Positions 17,762-26,981 of a stretch of DNA of 64,000 bases are shown here, one piece after another; the first letter of the stretch is position 1, and every line of letters starts with the position of its first letter. The DNA is from an uncultured Bacilli bacterium (GTDB lineage Bacteria; Bacillota_I; Bacilli_A; RF39; UBA660). Location of the stretch: NCBI GenBank assembly GCA_934120635.1, contig CAKOUR010000001.1, forward strand, positions 1 through 64,000, read 5' to 3'. Below the pieces are notes generated by a model that saw nothing but the letters and a program-made list of their open reading frames with translations, searched no databases and had not been told where the DNA came from. The translations under genes and the position numbers were made by a program.

Positions 17762-18925
17762 ATGTTAAACTCAAAAGTTGGTTATAGTAAAAATACAGAT
17801 GCTTATGAAGCAGGAAAAGAAACTGCTGCAAAAGCAACAGAAGGCTTAAATGCTAAGATTGGTTTATTATTCAATTCTGTAGGGTATGATCAAAAGAAAT
17901 TAATGGAAGGAATTAAATCTGTAGCAAAAGATGTAGATGTTATTGGATGTACTTCATCAGCAGGAATTATCACACCAGATGGATATATGATTGATGAAGA
18001 TGGTACTGCTGGTATGTTAACATTAGGTGGAGATGACTTAACAGTAGCATGCTATGGAATGGCAAAAGGAAAAAGTGCCAGAGAAACAGGCCGCGAAGTA
18101 GCAAAAAAAGCTTTAGAAAAAGCAGGACTTGATTATGCACCAGATTATTTCTTTATGAGTGCATCACCTGCTGAAGAAGAAGAATATATTAAAGGTATTC
18201 AAGATGTTATCGGTCGTGTACCATGCTTTGGAGGTAGTGCTGCTGATAACACAGTAGAAGGAAAATGGTCAATTTTCTATAATGATACAATTTTCAATGA
18301 TGGAGTTGTAGCTGCATTCTTCTATACTGCTAATGATATTGCAACTGTTTATACAGGAGCATATAACGAAACAAAAGATATGGGTATCATTACAAAATTA
18401 AATGGTACAAGAGTATTAGCAGAAATTGATGGAGAACCAGCTCTAGACAAATATAAAAATTGGAGAGGACTAGATGATGAAGCAGTAACTGGTGGAAATC
18501 TTTTAGTAACAACAATTACAAGTCCATTAGGAGTAAAAGATAGATTAGGAAATTTAACTGCAATTCGTCACCCAATGAACGGAAATGATGATAAATCAAT
18601 GAACATTGGAGCAAATCTAGCAGTAGGAACAACTGTAATCAGAATGGAAGCAACTGTTGATGAATTAATCAATTCAACAGGAAAAACATTAAAAGAATTA
18701 AAGAAAAAATGTCCAAATGCTGCTGGTTACTTATTAATTCACTGTGGAGGACGTCGCTTAGGAATCGGAGACAGAATGAACGAAGTATATGAACAATTAA
18801 AGAAAGAAGCTGGAGATGTTCCATTCTTAGTAGCATTTACTTTCGGTGAATACGGTTACACAGATGACGATCAAACAAATACTACAGGTGGATTAATGTT
18901 ATCGTTCACTGCATTTGAAAAATAA
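17762..18925 (+). CDS. FIST domain sensor protein
   Basis: 387 aa with a strong AGGAGG site. The N-terminal FIST_N domain (~25-215) includes VIGCTSSAGIITPDGY and the glycine-rich CFGGSAADN; the FIST_C domain (~220-385) includes GYLLIHCGGRRLGIG and PFLVAFTFGEYG. FIST domains are predicted to bind small ligands, perhaps amino acids, and usually accompany chemotaxis or two-component outputs. Here the gene is alone between two terminators, with no kinase or cyclase fused or adjacent, so its output is unknown. Codons look well adapted (many GGA, GTA, CCA), suggesting good expression. Confidence 0.9.
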   Translation: MLNSKVGYSKNTDAYEAGKETAAKATEGLNAKIGLLFNSVGYDQKKLMEGIKSVAKDVDVIGCTSSAGIITPDGYMIDEDGTAGMLTLGGDDLTVACYGMAKGKSARETGREVAKKALEKAGLDYAPDYFFMSASPAEEEEYIKGIQDVIGRVPCFGGSAADNTVEGKWSIFYNDTIFNDGVVAAFFYTANDIATVYTGAYNETKDMGIITKLNGTRVLAEIDGEPALDKYKNWRGLDDEAVTGGNLLVTTITSPLGVKDRLGNLTAIRHPMNGNDDKSMNIGANLAVGTTVIRMEATVDELINSTGKTLKELKKKCPNAAGYLLIHCGGRRLGIGDRMNEVYEQLKKEAGDVPFLVAFTFGEYGYTDDDQTNTTGGLMLSFTAFEK

Positions 18926-18987
18926 AAGAAAAAGGTTTGGCTAAAGGCATCAACATACAATAAAATATAAAAATAAATATTAAATAG

Positions 18988-19025
18988 GCAATATAAGGAA
19001 AATACTTATATTGCTTGTTTTTTTC
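18988..19025 (+). terminator. FIST gene terminator
   Basis: GCAATATAAG (18988-18997) pairs perfectly with CTTATATTGC (19005-19014), then a long T-run. Confidence 0.92.
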
Positions 19026-19030
19026 AAAAA

Positions 19031-19062
19031 AAAGTTATCCACAGTTACTTGTGGATAACTTT
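19031..19062. terminator. Perfect palindrome with two DnaA-box sequences; terminator for the minus-strand rhodanese gene
   Basis: AAAGTTATCCACA (19031-19043) is mirrored by TGTGGATAACTTT (19050-19062) around a 6-nt loop. Each arm contains the DnaA box TTATCCACA. A-tracts on the left give T's on the minus strand, so it terminates the leftward gene whose stop it abuts. Confidence 0.75.
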
Positions 19063-19432
19063 ATTCTTTCCAATTACTCATTGCCCCTAGATCATAAACT
19101 TTACTATAACCTAATGCAATTAATTTTTCTCTAGCTTGCTGACTACGATTACCACTCCTACAATAAACAATAATAGGAGTATCCTTCTCACTAACTATTT
19201 GAGAAATACTATCTATATCAATTTTATCTAAAGGTAATAAACTAGCTCCATCAATATGTTTTTCATTATATTCTTCCTTCGTTCTAACATCTAAAAGAAT
19301 AGCACCATCATTAATAATTTTTTCTTTAGCTTCCATATAATTAACAGAACCATCAGAAGAATCAGTATTTTTTGTTTCTCCACAGCCACTTAGTAAAAAT
19401 ATACATAAGGTAATAATCAATAATTTTTTCAT
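19061..19432 (-). CDS. Rhodanese-domain lipoprotein
   Basis: 123 aa. Signal peptide with lipobox LLSGC (Cys17), then a single rhodanese domain: LLDVRTKEEYNEKHIDGA, catalytic Cys in VYCRSGNRSQQA, and the closing GYSKVYDLGAMSNW. A lipid-anchored extracytoplasmic sulfurtransferase or persulfide-handling protein. AGGAGG on the minus strand sets the start. Monocistronic. Confidence 0.9.
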   Translation of the reverse strand: MKKLLIITLCIFLLSGCGETKNTDSSDGSVNYMEAKEKIINDGAILLDVRTKEEYNEKHIDGASLLPLDKIDIDSISQIVSEKDTPIIVYCRSGNRSQQAREKLIALGYSKVYDLGAMSNWKE

Positions 19433-19522
19433 TTTAATCCTCCTAAACTAATTTTAACATACAGAATAAAAAAAATAAATAATATTCCAAAAAATGGTTA
19501 TATTATAACAAAGGAGGTAAGA

Positions 19523-19903
19523 ATGAACACTCAACCAAATGTATATTATATTCCCAAAAATCCTCATGTCAAAGCAGGAAAAATTTATACATTTTATTTA
19601 AATAACAATACTAACTTAGACTTATCCACAATATTAAATCTTCAAACAGCTCAATTACAAGATTTAATTAAAAAGAATCTTTCTTCTACCCAAAAAAAAT
19701 CAATAATAATAACAGATGATGAATATCAACAATTAATAGATCTTAACGAAAAAGTAACTAAATTAATAGAAGAAAGAGATAAAAACATTCAAGAATTTAT
19801 TCAAAAGGAAACAACAGCAACAACTGAACTAATAAAAATTAATACAGAAAGACAAAATCTAATCAAAATATTAACAAAAGTGGGGGATAAAAATGTTAAA
19901 TAA
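19523..19903 (+). CDS. Hypothetical protein with helical C-terminus, 126 aa
   Basis: Ribosome site AAAGGAGG. A Pro/Tyr-containing N-terminus (NVYYIPKNPHVKAGK) is followed by a short strand region and a long helix (~75-126), probably coiled coil. It overlaps the next gene by 11 nt. No family recognised. Together with 39918-40881, this is one of two places where a helical protein is encoded beside a DUF1292-like one. Confidence 0.5.
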   Translation: MNTQPNVYYIPKNPHVKAGKIYTFYLNNNTNLDLSTILNLQTAQLQDLIKKNLSSTQKKSIIITDDEYQQLIDLNEKVTKLIEERDKNIQEFIQKETTATTELIKINTERQNLIKILTKVGDKNVK

Positions 19904-20159
19904 TAAAAAAATATTTACAATATTATCAAACGGAACTAAAGTTGAATATGATGTAATTTTAACATTTAAAAATCCAAATAATAATAAAGATTATGTTATC
20001 TATACTGATAATACAATGGATAATAATAACAAATTAAGATTCTATGCTGCAATTTATGATCCTAATCTTCCTAATCCATTTATAGGAGAACCAACTACGA
20101 AAGAAGAGTGGAATATAATTACTAATATTGTAGATAATATAATACCTATAAATTATTGA
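19893..20159 (+). CDS. DUF1292-like protein
   Basis: 88 aa; GGGGGAT ribosome site inside the upstream gene. The pattern (ILSNGTKVEYDVILTFKNPNNNKDYVIYTDN, then ...EEWNIITNIVDNI) fits DUF1292, a small beta-rich family (B. subtilis YrzB) of unknown function. A paralogue is at 39918. Coupled to the helical protein upstream. Family call moderate. Confidence 0.6.
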   Translation: MLNNKKIFTILSNGTKVEYDVILTFKNPNNNKDYVIYTDNTMDNNNKLRFYAAIYDPNLPNPFIGEPTTKEEWNIITNIVDNIIPINY

Positions 20160-20312
20160 TAAGTAATAAATAAAACAAATTTTAATAGTAAAATAGAGAA
20201 ATTCTTTTCTTCAAAACCAAAACTAATCAATTTCTGGTTAGTTTAAATAATTTTACTAAATAATTTTCCTAGTAATAAAAAAAGTATGATATACTTATTA
20301 ATAGGTGATAAA

Positions 20313-21056
20313 ATGAAATTTGATGTTCCAAAAAAAGTTATAGAAAAATTATTTGAAAATGGCTATGAAGATCAAATAGTTGATATTGTTATGGATTTCT
20401 CAGAAGATAACAGTCGTGAAGTAAGTGATATCCCAATATCTCCAACCATGATGCAAGATAGTGGGAAAAGAATCATTATTAGTGATAAAGTTTATCAAGC
20501 ATATCAAAAAATGATAAATAAAATATCTAATCCAGATACAGCACAAGAAATTCCTTATTTTTTATTAGGAAATATAAAAAATATTGAAGGAGAAGAGTGT
20601 ATTTTTATTGAAAATATAGAATTTTGCAACCAAGAAAGTTTAGATGACTTAAGAGTATCAATTGATGTAGATAGATTTAAAAATCTTCTTTCAAACTCTC
20701 CATATGAAGTTATATCTATTGGACATACACATGGGAATGTTTCAGAAGATAAAAAAAATTTATCTTTAGCAAGAAATCTTTCCAATGATATAATTCAAAA
20801 ATATAATATTAGAGATATTGGATTAAACATATCAATTTCTGATATATGGCAGCATGAAGCATTTAAACAAATTGCTTCTCAATATGGAACTAAAGAAATC
20901 ATGCAAACAGTAATAATGTATAATGGAGATATTATCATGATAAGTCCAGATAAAATAAGTAAAAGTAACAATATCCAAGCATCTTACAATAATCATTTAA
21001 TACCCTTAACAACAGGGTGTCCTAACCAAATCAATCAATCACCTAGAAAAAGATAA
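20313..21056 (+). CDS. Degenerate JAMM/MPN-like protein
   Basis: 247 aa; ATG 20313 behind AGGTGAT. Residues ~55-170 resemble a JAB/MPN metallopeptidase: a strand EIPYFLLGNI with Glu79, then SIGHTHGN with His138-x-His140, then Ser151. The Asp that normally follows the Ser as a zinc ligand is not in place (Arg154). The N-terminal 40 residues are helical, and the C-terminal 35 are polar and probably flexible. Either an active variant with another ligand or an inactive binding protein. No neighbouring ubiquitin-like or ThiS/MoaD gene. Fold call is from the pattern only. Confidence 0.5.
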   Translation: MKFDVPKKVIEKLFENGYEDQIVDIVMDFSEDNSREVSDIPISPTMMQDSGKRIIISDKVYQAYQKMINKISNPDTAQEIPYFLLGNIKNIEGEECIFIENIEFCNQESLDDLRVSIDVDRFKNLLSNSPYEVISIGHTHGNVSEDKKNLSLARNLSNDIIQKYNIRDIGLNISISDIWQHEAFKQIASQYGTKEIMQTVIMYNGDIIMISPDKISKSNNIQASYNNHLIPLTTGCPNQINQSPRKR

Positions 21057-21107
21057 AAGTGAAATTTTATCTCTAAAAAATGATTTATAAAACAAGTTAC
21101 AAAAAAT

Positions 21108-21132
21108 GCATAGAAGACACTATGCGTTTTTT
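21108..21132 (+). terminator. Terminator after the JAMM-like gene
   Basis: GCATAG (21108-21113) pairs with CTATGC (21120-21125), flanked by A-run and T-run. Confidence 0.7.
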
Positions 21133-21141
21133 GATATCCAT

Positions 21142-21164
21142 AAAAAAAGAACCTATCAAGGTTC
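21142..21164 (-). terminator. tRNA-Trp terminator (minus strand)
   Basis: GAACC (21149-21153) pairs with GGTTC (21160-21164); the A7 run at 21142-21148 gives a T-run on the minus strand. Confidence 0.65.
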
Positions 21165-21199
21165 AATCTATATCAATTGCTATAAGCAAAAAAATACCA

Positions 21200-21275
21200 T
21201 GGCAGGGAATGTAAGGCTTGAACTCACGACATCAGGTTTTGGAGACCTGCGTTCTACCAACTGAACTAATTCCCT
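21200..21275 (-). tRNA. tRNA-Trp (anticodon CCA)
   Basis: Read on the minus strand: acceptor stem AGGGAAT/ATTCCCT (5' end 21275), D-arm AGTTCAGTTGGTAGAAC, anticodon stem CAGGT/ACCTG with loop CTCCAAA, T-arm with GTTCAAG, discriminator G and encoded CCA (21202-21200). Loop position 34-36 is CCA, giving Trp. It decodes TGG only, consistent with TGA being a stop in this genome. Confidence 0.97.
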
Positions 21276-21494
21276 AAACAATAAGTCAAATAATAAATTC
21301 AACTAAATATAATCTATCATATATTAGATATTTTTTCAACCATTTTAATTAAAAAAAGAAAAATTAACAAACAGTAAAATCAATATCGTTTAATGAATTA
21401 ATAATATATTCTAAAATTTTTTTTAATTTATTATCATATTTTTTATTGTAAAATGATAAAAAATGTTCCAAAAAAGTAAGGAGTATGATGAATA
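21276..21494. other. Intergenic, no gene seen
   Basis: AT-rich spacer between the divergent tRNA-Trp and the HTH gene. It should contain both promoters, but I see no clear pair; a weak TAAAAT lies near 21452. Confidence 0.4.
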
Positions 21495-21758
21495 ATGACA
21501 AAACAAGTATTATGGACAAAATCAATTTTAGAAACATTTATAAAAGAAGGAAATTTAAATTCAAGACAAGAATTTATAATTAGAACAAGAGTAGGTGGTT
21601 ATAGTATTGTAAAACAAGCACAAGAATTAAATTTAAGTGTTGACCAAGTAAATAAAGAAATAGCGATATTAAAGAAAATATATGATGTAACACAACTCCA
21701 TAGTAATATTCTTCCTAAAAGGAAGAAGAATAAATCAGAATTAATAAAAAATAAATGA
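21495..21758 (+). CDS. Small helix-turn-helix protein
   Basis: 87 aa; AAGGAG upstream. Residues ~22-62 (SRQEFIIRTRVGGYSIVKQAQELNLSVDQVNKEI, in two parts) form a sigma-70 region-4-like or ArpU-like HTH: a helix with R-Q-E, a turn and a recognition helix. The tail is very basic. Probably a DNA-binding regulator; the target is unknown. Stands alone with its own start region. Confidence 0.6.
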   Translation: MTKQVLWTKSILETFIKEGNLNSRQEFIIRTRVGGYSIVKQAQELNLSVDQVNKEIAILKKIYDVTQLHSNILPKRKKNKSELIKNK

Positions 21759-21884
21759 TATCATGGCAGAAACATTACAGTTTTTTTATAGATATATTTT
21801 ATTTAATTTATATACATAAAAATTACAGTTTTAACATAATGTTTTGTGACATAATGAAAGAGTAGTATAAAAGGAGGAACAAGA

Positions 21885-22103
21885 ATGAAGAGTAGAGTAA
21901 AGTGGTTCAATGATGCAAAAGGTTTTGGTTTCATAGAATTTAATGAAGGAGAAGATATTTTTGTACATTATTCTGCAATAAAAGCAGATGGATATAAAAC
22001 ATTAGCGCCTGGACAAGAGGTAACATTTAATTTAATTAGTACAGCAAAAGGATATCAAGCAAAAAATGTAGAAGCTAATCACTCTTTTATGGAGGTAGAA
22101 TAG
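21885..22103 (+). CDS. Cold-shock protein
   Basis: 72 aa CspA/CspB-type OB fold with RNP1 (KGFGFIEF, ~15-22) and RNP2 (DIFVHYSAI, ~29-37), strong AAAGGAGG site. RNA chaperone. A small ORF starts within its TAG stop (TAGTG), so the two are coupled. Confidence 0.95.
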   Translation: MKSRVKWFNDAKGFGFIEFNEGEDIFVHYSAIKADGYKTLAPGQEVTFNLISTAKGYQAKNVEANHSFMEVE

Positions 22104-22237
22104 TGCCATTAAAAGTACATACTTTATTAGAAGGAATAAATGATATTGAATTAAGAGGAAAAAATATTCCAAGTTTTCAAGAGGTTTTGTCACCAGTAGA
22201 CAAGAAAATAAGGTATGTATTATCTCCAAAATTATAA
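22103..22237 (+). CDS. 44-codon ORF coupled to the cold-shock gene
   Basis: GTG 22103 shares its first base with the csp stop. GGAGG (22091-22095) lies seven bases upstream, and the frame runs to TAA 22235-22237 just before a terminator. The product (MPLKVHTLLE...) is a short charged peptide with the C-terminal part SPVDKKIRYVLSPKL and no signal peptide. The strong ribosome site, tight coupling and terminator placement argue it is translated. No family known to me. Confidence 0.6.
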   Translation: MPLKVHTLLEGINDIELRGKNIPSFQEVLSPVDKKIRYVLSPKL

Positions 22238-22240
22238 AAT

Positions 22241-22268
22241 TACATTGATTAATGTAGTTTTTTTGTGA
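22241..22268 (+). terminator. Cold-shock operon terminator
   Basis: TACATT (22241-22246) pairs with AATGTA (22251-22256), then GTTTTTTT. Confidence 0.75.
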
Positions 22269-22309
22269 AAAAATTTATATCAATCAAATTTGAATTTATT
22301 ATTTATTCA

Positions 22310-22318
22310 TGCTATAAT
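22310..22318 (+). promoter_or_regulatory. Extended -10 of the SanA/YdcF-like gene
   Basis: TGCTATAAT, 63 nt before the ATG. Confidence 0.5.
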
Positions 22319-22380
22319 TTTTTACAGATAGTATATTCTCTAGAAGTATTTTAAAATCTGTAAGAAAGAAGTGTGATATC

Positions 22381-22974
22381 ATGTTTCTAAAACCCTTAAA
22401 ATACTTAAAAATTCTTATTGCTCTTTTTATTATCTTTATTCTAGGAACTAATTTATATATTTTAGAAATAACAAAAAATCAAATTCTTTCTGAAAATAAG
22501 GTTAAAGAACTAAATAAAGTTGATTATATTCTAGTTTTAGGGGCAGGTATAAAAGCAAAAAGACCAAGCCCAATGTTAGAAGATAGATTAAAGAAAAGTA
22601 TTAACCTTTATCAGAGTAATGTTTCTTCAAAGATACTAGTAAGTGGAGATCATATTAATGAAGACTACGATGAAGTTAATGTAATGAAAAATTATTTATT
22701 AGAAAATAATATTCCTGAACAAAGCATTGATAGAGATGATTTGGGAATATCTACGTATGACAGTATCTATCGAGCAAAATATATTTATCATGCTAAAAAT
22801 ATTATTATTGTAACTCAAAAGTATCATTTATCTAGAGCACTTTATATTGCTAAGGCATTAAATATTAATGCTTATGGTATCCCTTCTAACCAAAGAAAAT
22901 ATACTAATCAAGAGAAAAGAGAAATTCGTGAAATTTTAGCTAGAACTAAAGATTTTATTAAGTGTTTTTTTTAA
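22381..22974 (+). CDS. SanA/YdcF-like DUF218 membrane protein
   Basis: 197 aa. One N-terminal membrane helix (~9-28), then the DUF218 fold: DYILVLGAGIK, MLEDRLKKSI, KILVSGDHINED, STYDSIYRAKYI, IIIVTQKYHLSRALYIA. SanA in Enterobacteria affects envelope permeability and vancomycin tolerance; biochemical function is unknown. The extracytoplasmic domain is complete. Confidence 0.88.
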   Translation: MFLKPLKYLKILIALFIIFILGTNLYILEITKNQILSENKVKELNKVDYILVLGAGIKAKRPSPMLEDRLKKSINLYQSNVSSKILVSGDHINEDYDEVNVMKNYLLENNIPEQSIDRDDLGISTYDSIYRAKYIYHAKNIIIVTQKYHLSRALYIAKALNINAYGIPSNQRKYTNQEKREIREILARTKDFIKCFF

Positions 22975-23031
22975 TTTTATTACATCTATCAAGAAGATTA
23001 AAATTACAAATGAATATAAGAAAAAGTTGAA

Positions 23032-23067
23032 GAAAGTGAGTTAACTAAGTTCACTTTCTTTTTTTTA
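23032..23067 (+). terminator. Terminator after the SanA-like gene
   Basis: GAAAGTGA (23032-23039) pairs with TCACTTTC (23051-23058), then T-run; it also abuts the next extended -10 (TGCTATAAT, 23070-23078). Confidence 0.9.
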
Positions 23068-23101
23068 TTTGCTATAATCAAATCAAGAAAGGAGCATGGT
23101 T

Positions 23102-25018
23102 ATGAATAATAATGACCTACAAAAATATAAAACTAAATTAGGAAGTCTTTCATTAAATGAACAAAAAATGAGAGATTTACACTTAAGAAATTTATCTTTA
23201 GGAAAGGTACAAGGTCCACCAACAAATTACGCTAGTGTTGATAAACCATGGCTTAAATATTATGATGAAACAGCGATAAAAAGTAATATACCACAAAAAA
23301 CATTATATCGATATGCAAGAGAAAATGCTGAGTGTTTTTTAGATGATATTGCAATGGATTATTATGGATTCAATATAACAACTAAGAAAGTTTTTGAAAA
23401 TATTGATAAAGTAGCAAATTCTTTAACATCCTTAGGAGTAAAGAAAGGGGATGTAGTAACGATTTGCTCTCCAACATTTCCAGAAACTATTTATGCTAAT
23501 TTTGCATTAATGAAGATTGGAGCAATTGCAAATAATATTGATCCAAGAAATCACGCAAATGGAATTAAGGAAGATATTCAAAAAGTAAACTCGGATTATC
23601 TAATTATGCTTGATATTGCTTATCCTAAAATCTCAAGTATAATAAATGATACTAAAGTAAAAAATGTAATCTGTATTTCGTATATGGATTCAATCCCAAT
23701 CTTATATAAAGGAATATTTAAGAGAAAACTAAAACAAAAATTAAATAAAAGTGGACTTAATATTCCAAAGATTAATTATGGGGATTTTTATTTAAATTGG
23801 AATCAATTTTTAAAGCAAGGAAAAAATTATCAAGCTGAAGAATGTGAATATTCTCCAAATATGCCAGTTGCTATGGTAAGAACTGGAGGAACAACGGGTG
23901 CTCCTAAATCTGTCATACTAACCAATGATAGTGCTCTATCTCTAATAGAACAGTACAAGGCAACAGATCTTGGATTACAAAGAGGACAATCTTTATTAAA
24001 TATTATGCCAGAATTCATTGCGTACGGTTGGACTTTTGGCGTTGTTATGGCAACTAGTTTGGGAATAAAAAATATTATTATTCCTCAGTTTGATCAAAAT
24101 GAATTTGCAGATAATATTATTAAGTATAAACCTAATCATATTGTTGGTGTTCCTACACATTATATCTATTTATCTAGAGATAAAAAAATGGAAAATATTG
24201 ACTTTTCAAAATTTCTAACCTCTATTTCAGCAGGAGGAGATAAGTTTTTAGAAGAAAGTGAAAAAGAATTTAATGATTTTCTTCATCAACATCATTATCA
24301 GAAGAATGTAATTGTTGGTTATGGGTTAACAGAAAGAAATTCTAGTGTTTCTACAAGATTAAATAAATGTAACACCATTGGAAGTTCAGGTGTTCCCCTT
24401 GTAAAAAATACTATTTCTGTATTTAAGTTTCCAGAGGATAAAACGAGCGATGTGGTTAATGAAGAGGAAGTAAAATATAAAGAATATGGAGAAGTTTGTA
24501 TTAGTGGACCTTCCTCTATGTTAGAATATTATGGAAATTTGGAAGAAACAAATAAAGTTCAAAAAATACACAGCGATGGTAGATTATGGACACATACAAA
24601 AGATAGAGGATATATAGATGAAAATGGAATATTATATATCAATGGTCGTACAAAAAATATGATAATTAGACCTGATGGTCATAATGTTTGGCCTCTAGAA
24701 ATGGAAAATGTTATTTTATCCCATGATAAAGTACAAGACTGCTGTGTAGTCGGCATTCCTTGTTCTACTAGCATTCATGGAGAATTGCCGCGTGCTGTTG
24801 TAGTTTTAAAGAAAGAATATGCCAATGAAAAGGACAAAATAGAAAAGGAATTAAGAACATTATGTTCTTCAATGCTGCCAGAAAGAGATGTACCAATTAC
24901 TTATTCCTTTAGGGATTCACTACCTTTAACTGATGTTGGAAAAATTAATTCATTTGAAGTACAAAAAATGGAATTAAATTCAGAAAAAGGAAAAATAAAA
25001 AAGTTAGAAAAGAAATAA
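23102..25018 (+). CDS. AMP-forming acyl-CoA synthetase/ligase family protein
   Basis: 638 aa from ATG 23102, seven nt after GGAG; ATG 23096 is too close to the site. Adenylation domain signatures: P-loop [16 protein letters not shown] (~260-275), GYGLTERNS (~403-411), the Asp of [16 protein letters not shown] (~495-510) and the hinge-Arg region YINGRTKN. The catalytic C-terminal Lys lies in [12 protein letters not shown]. It would activate a carboxylate as an acyl-adenylate; fatty or aromatic acid cannot be distinguished. A long N-terminal extension (~55 residues) precedes the domain. A histidine kinase gene follows after 16 nt, an unusual partnership. Confidence 0.85.
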   Translation: MNNNDLQKYKTKLGSLSLNEQKMRDLHLRNLSLGKVQGPPTNYASVDKPWLKYYDETAIKSNIPQKTLYRYARENAECFLDDIAMDYYGFNITTKKVFENIDKVANSLTSLGVKKGDVVTICSPTFPETIYANFALMKIGAIANNIDPRNHANGIKEDIQKVNSDYLIMLDIAYPKISSIINDTKVKNVICISYMDSIPILYKGIFKRKLKQKLNKSGLNIPKINYGDFYLNWNQFLKQGKNYQAEECEYSPNMPVAMVRTGGTTGAPKSVILTNDSALSLIEQYKATDLGLQRGQSLLNIMPEFIAYGWTFGVVMATSLGIKNIIIPQFDQNEFADNIIKYKPNHIVGVPTHYIYLSRDKKMENIDFSKFLTSISAGGDKFLEESEKEFNDFLHQHHYQKNVIVGYGLTERNSSVSTRLNKCNTIGSSGVPLVKNTISVFKFPEDKTSDVVNEEEVKYKEYGEVCISGPSSMLEYYGNLEETNKVQKIHSDGRLWTHTKDRGYIDENGILYINGRTKNMIIRPDGHNVWPLEMENVILSHDKVQDCCVVGIPCSTSIHGELPRAVVVLKKEYANEKDKIEKELRTLCSSMLPERDVPITYSFRDSLPLTDVGKINSFEVQKMELNSEKGKIKKLEKK

Positions 25019-25034
25019 AAAGGGGATAAAATTT

Positions 25035-26870
25035 ATGAATTTTTATACAGTTTGTAGTTTGTTTTATAGTTTACTTTTAAATGGAGTATATTTTTCCAAA
25101 AAAAGATTAAAAACAATTGAAAATAAAATATTTGAAAGAATTATGGTAACAAATTTAATAGGTGTTTTATTAGCGTTAGGAAGTTACTATACAATTCTAA
25201 ATGAAAATAAATTTCCTATTTTAAATATTGTTGTATCAAAAGGATATATTATTTATTTATTAACATGGTTAACATTATTCACTTTATATATCTTTTCCAT
25301 AACATCAAAAAATATAGAAAAAGAACTATCCAAAATAAAAAAAATATTTATGGTATTATATATTATTTTTTCAATAGGAATTGTTATGTCGCCATTATAT
25401 TATCATAATAACAATGGAGCAATATATTCATATGGACCTAGTGCTAATGTAATGTTCATTGTTTCAGGATTATACATTTGTGTATGGGTAGTTCGCTTAT
25501 TAGGAAATTATAATGAACTAAAAGATAAAAAATATTTACCAATCTTTGCTTTTATGCTACTTGGAGTTATAGTAATGCTTATTCAAAGAGTACATCCTGA
25601 ATTACTGTTAATGACATCAATGGAAACATATATAGTATTTTTAATGTATCACACCATCGAAAACCCTGATCTTAAAATGATAGAAGAACTAAATATTGCA
25701 AGAGAACAAGCAGAAAAAGCGAATGCTGCGAAAAGTGATTTTTTATCTTCAATGTCTCACGAAATAAGAACCCCATTAAATGCTATCGTAGGATTATGTG
25801 AAGATATGGCAGATAATAAAGATTTATCAAGTAGTATGAAAGAAGATGTAGATGATGTAATATCAGCCTCTCATACTCTTCTAGAGATCGTAGGAAATAT
25901 TATGGACATCAATAAAATTGAAAGTGATAAATTAGAAGTAAATGAATTAACTTATAACTTTAAAGAAGAGGTAGAAACCTTATTCAAAATAAATGGAACT
26001 AGAATTGGAACAAAACCGATTAATTACCATTTAAATATCGCTTCAGATGTTCCAGAATACTTATATGGCGATAAAATTCATGTAAAGCAAATTTTAAATA
26101 ATTTATTATCTAATGCAATCAAATATACTGATCAAGGTTCGATAGAGTTAAATATAAAATGTATTAACAAAAAAGAAATAACTCTTTTATTTATTACGGT
26201 TAAAGATACAGGGAGAGGAATCAAAAAAGAATACGTTGATAAATTATTTCATAAATTTGAACGATTAGATATAGAAAAGAATACTACAACAGAAGGAACT
26301 GGATTAGGTCTTGCTATTACGAAGAAATTAGTTGAATTATTAGGTGGGAAAATAAATGTTGAATCAACTTTTGGTAAAGGATCAATGTTTATGGTAACCT
26401 TACCACAAAAAATCTCTTCTAAAGATAAATTGGTTGGAATGTCAAAAAATCATAATCAAGAACAAATAAATAATAAAATTTCATATCAAGAAAAAAATAT
26501 TTTAATTGTTGACGATAATAAATTAAATATCAAAGTAGCTAAAAGAGCAATAGCTTCTCTAAATTTCAAAGAAGTAGATGAGTGTTATAATGGAAAAGAA
26601 GCATTAGAGAAAATTAAAGAAAAACAATATGATATTATTTTAATGGATATTATGATGCCTATAATGAGTGGAGTAACCGCAATGAAAGAATTAAAGAAAA
26701 TGAATCATTTTAATACTCCAGTAATAGCACTTACTGCCGATGCAATAAGTGGAGCACAAGAAAAATACCAACTTTTAGGATTTACAGACTGTGTAATAAA
26801 ACCTTTTACAAAAGAAATAATTAAAGAAAAAATTGATAATTGCTTTATTAATAATACTGATCAGGAGTAA
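25035..26870 (+). CDS. Hybrid sensor histidine kinase with C-terminal receiver
   Basis: 611 aa. About six membrane helices in residues 1-210, a short coiled linker, then HisKA with phospho-acceptor His242 in [13 protein letters not shown]. The HATPase domain follows (N-box [10 protein letters not shown]1 [10 protein letters not shown]2 [11 protein letters not shown]). The receiver (~490-605) has an IVDDN acidic pair, Asp in [12 protein letters not shown] and a C-terminal Lys in VIKPF. There is no output domain and no separate regulator nearby, so phosphotransfer must go to a distant partner. Probably cotranscribed with the AMP-forming ligase upstream, suggesting a link to that metabolite. The 3' end lies inside its own terminator hairpin. 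Confidence 0.92.
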   Translation: MNFYTVCSLFYSLLLNGVYFSKKRLKTIENKIFERIMVTNLIGVLLALGSYYTILNENKFPILNIVVSKGYIIYLLTWLTLFTLYIFSITSKNIEKELSKIKKIFMVLYIIFSIGIVMSPLYYHNNNGAIYSYGPSANVMFIVSGLYICVWVVRLLGNYNELKDKKYLPIFAFMLLGVIVMLIQRVHPELLLMTSMETYIVFLMYHTIENPDLKMIEELNIAREQAEKANAAKSDFLSSMSHEIRTPLNAIVGLCEDMADNKDLSSSMKEDVDDVISASHTLLEIVGNIMDINKIESDKLEVNELTYNFKEEVETLFKINGTRIGTKPINYHLNIASDVPEYLYGDKIHVKQILNNLLSNAIKYTDQGSIELNIKCINKKEITLLFITVKDTGRGIKKEYVDKLFHKFERLDIEKNTTTEGTGLGLAITKKLVELLGGKINVESTFGKGSMFMVTLPQKISSKDKLVGMSKNHNQEQINNKISYQEKNILIVDDNKLNIKVAKRAIASLNFKEVDECYNGKEALEKIKEKQYDIILMDIMMPIMSGVTAMKELKKMNHFNTPVIALTADAISGAQEKYQLLGFTDCVIKPFTKEIIKEKIDNCFINNTDQE

Positions 26871-26888
26871 AATCTTTATCAGTATTTT
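26853..26888 (+). terminator. Terminator of the dispersed AATACTGAT/ATCAGTATT type
   Basis: AATACTGAT (26853-26861) pairs with ATCAGTATT (26878-26886); the stop codon of the kinase is in the loop. Confidence 0.7.
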
Positions 26889-26981
26889 ACCTGAAGTAAA
26901 CAAAAAATAAAATTTGTAAACACAAAGTATAATTGTGTTTCTTTTTTTATTAACCTATACTATAATTAAAATGGTGATAGT

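Noticed and set aside
21495..22103. Prophage remnant, suggested by the ArpU-like HTH gene.
   Set aside because: No integrase, attachment repeat or structural gene is nearby; a single small HTH gene is not enough.
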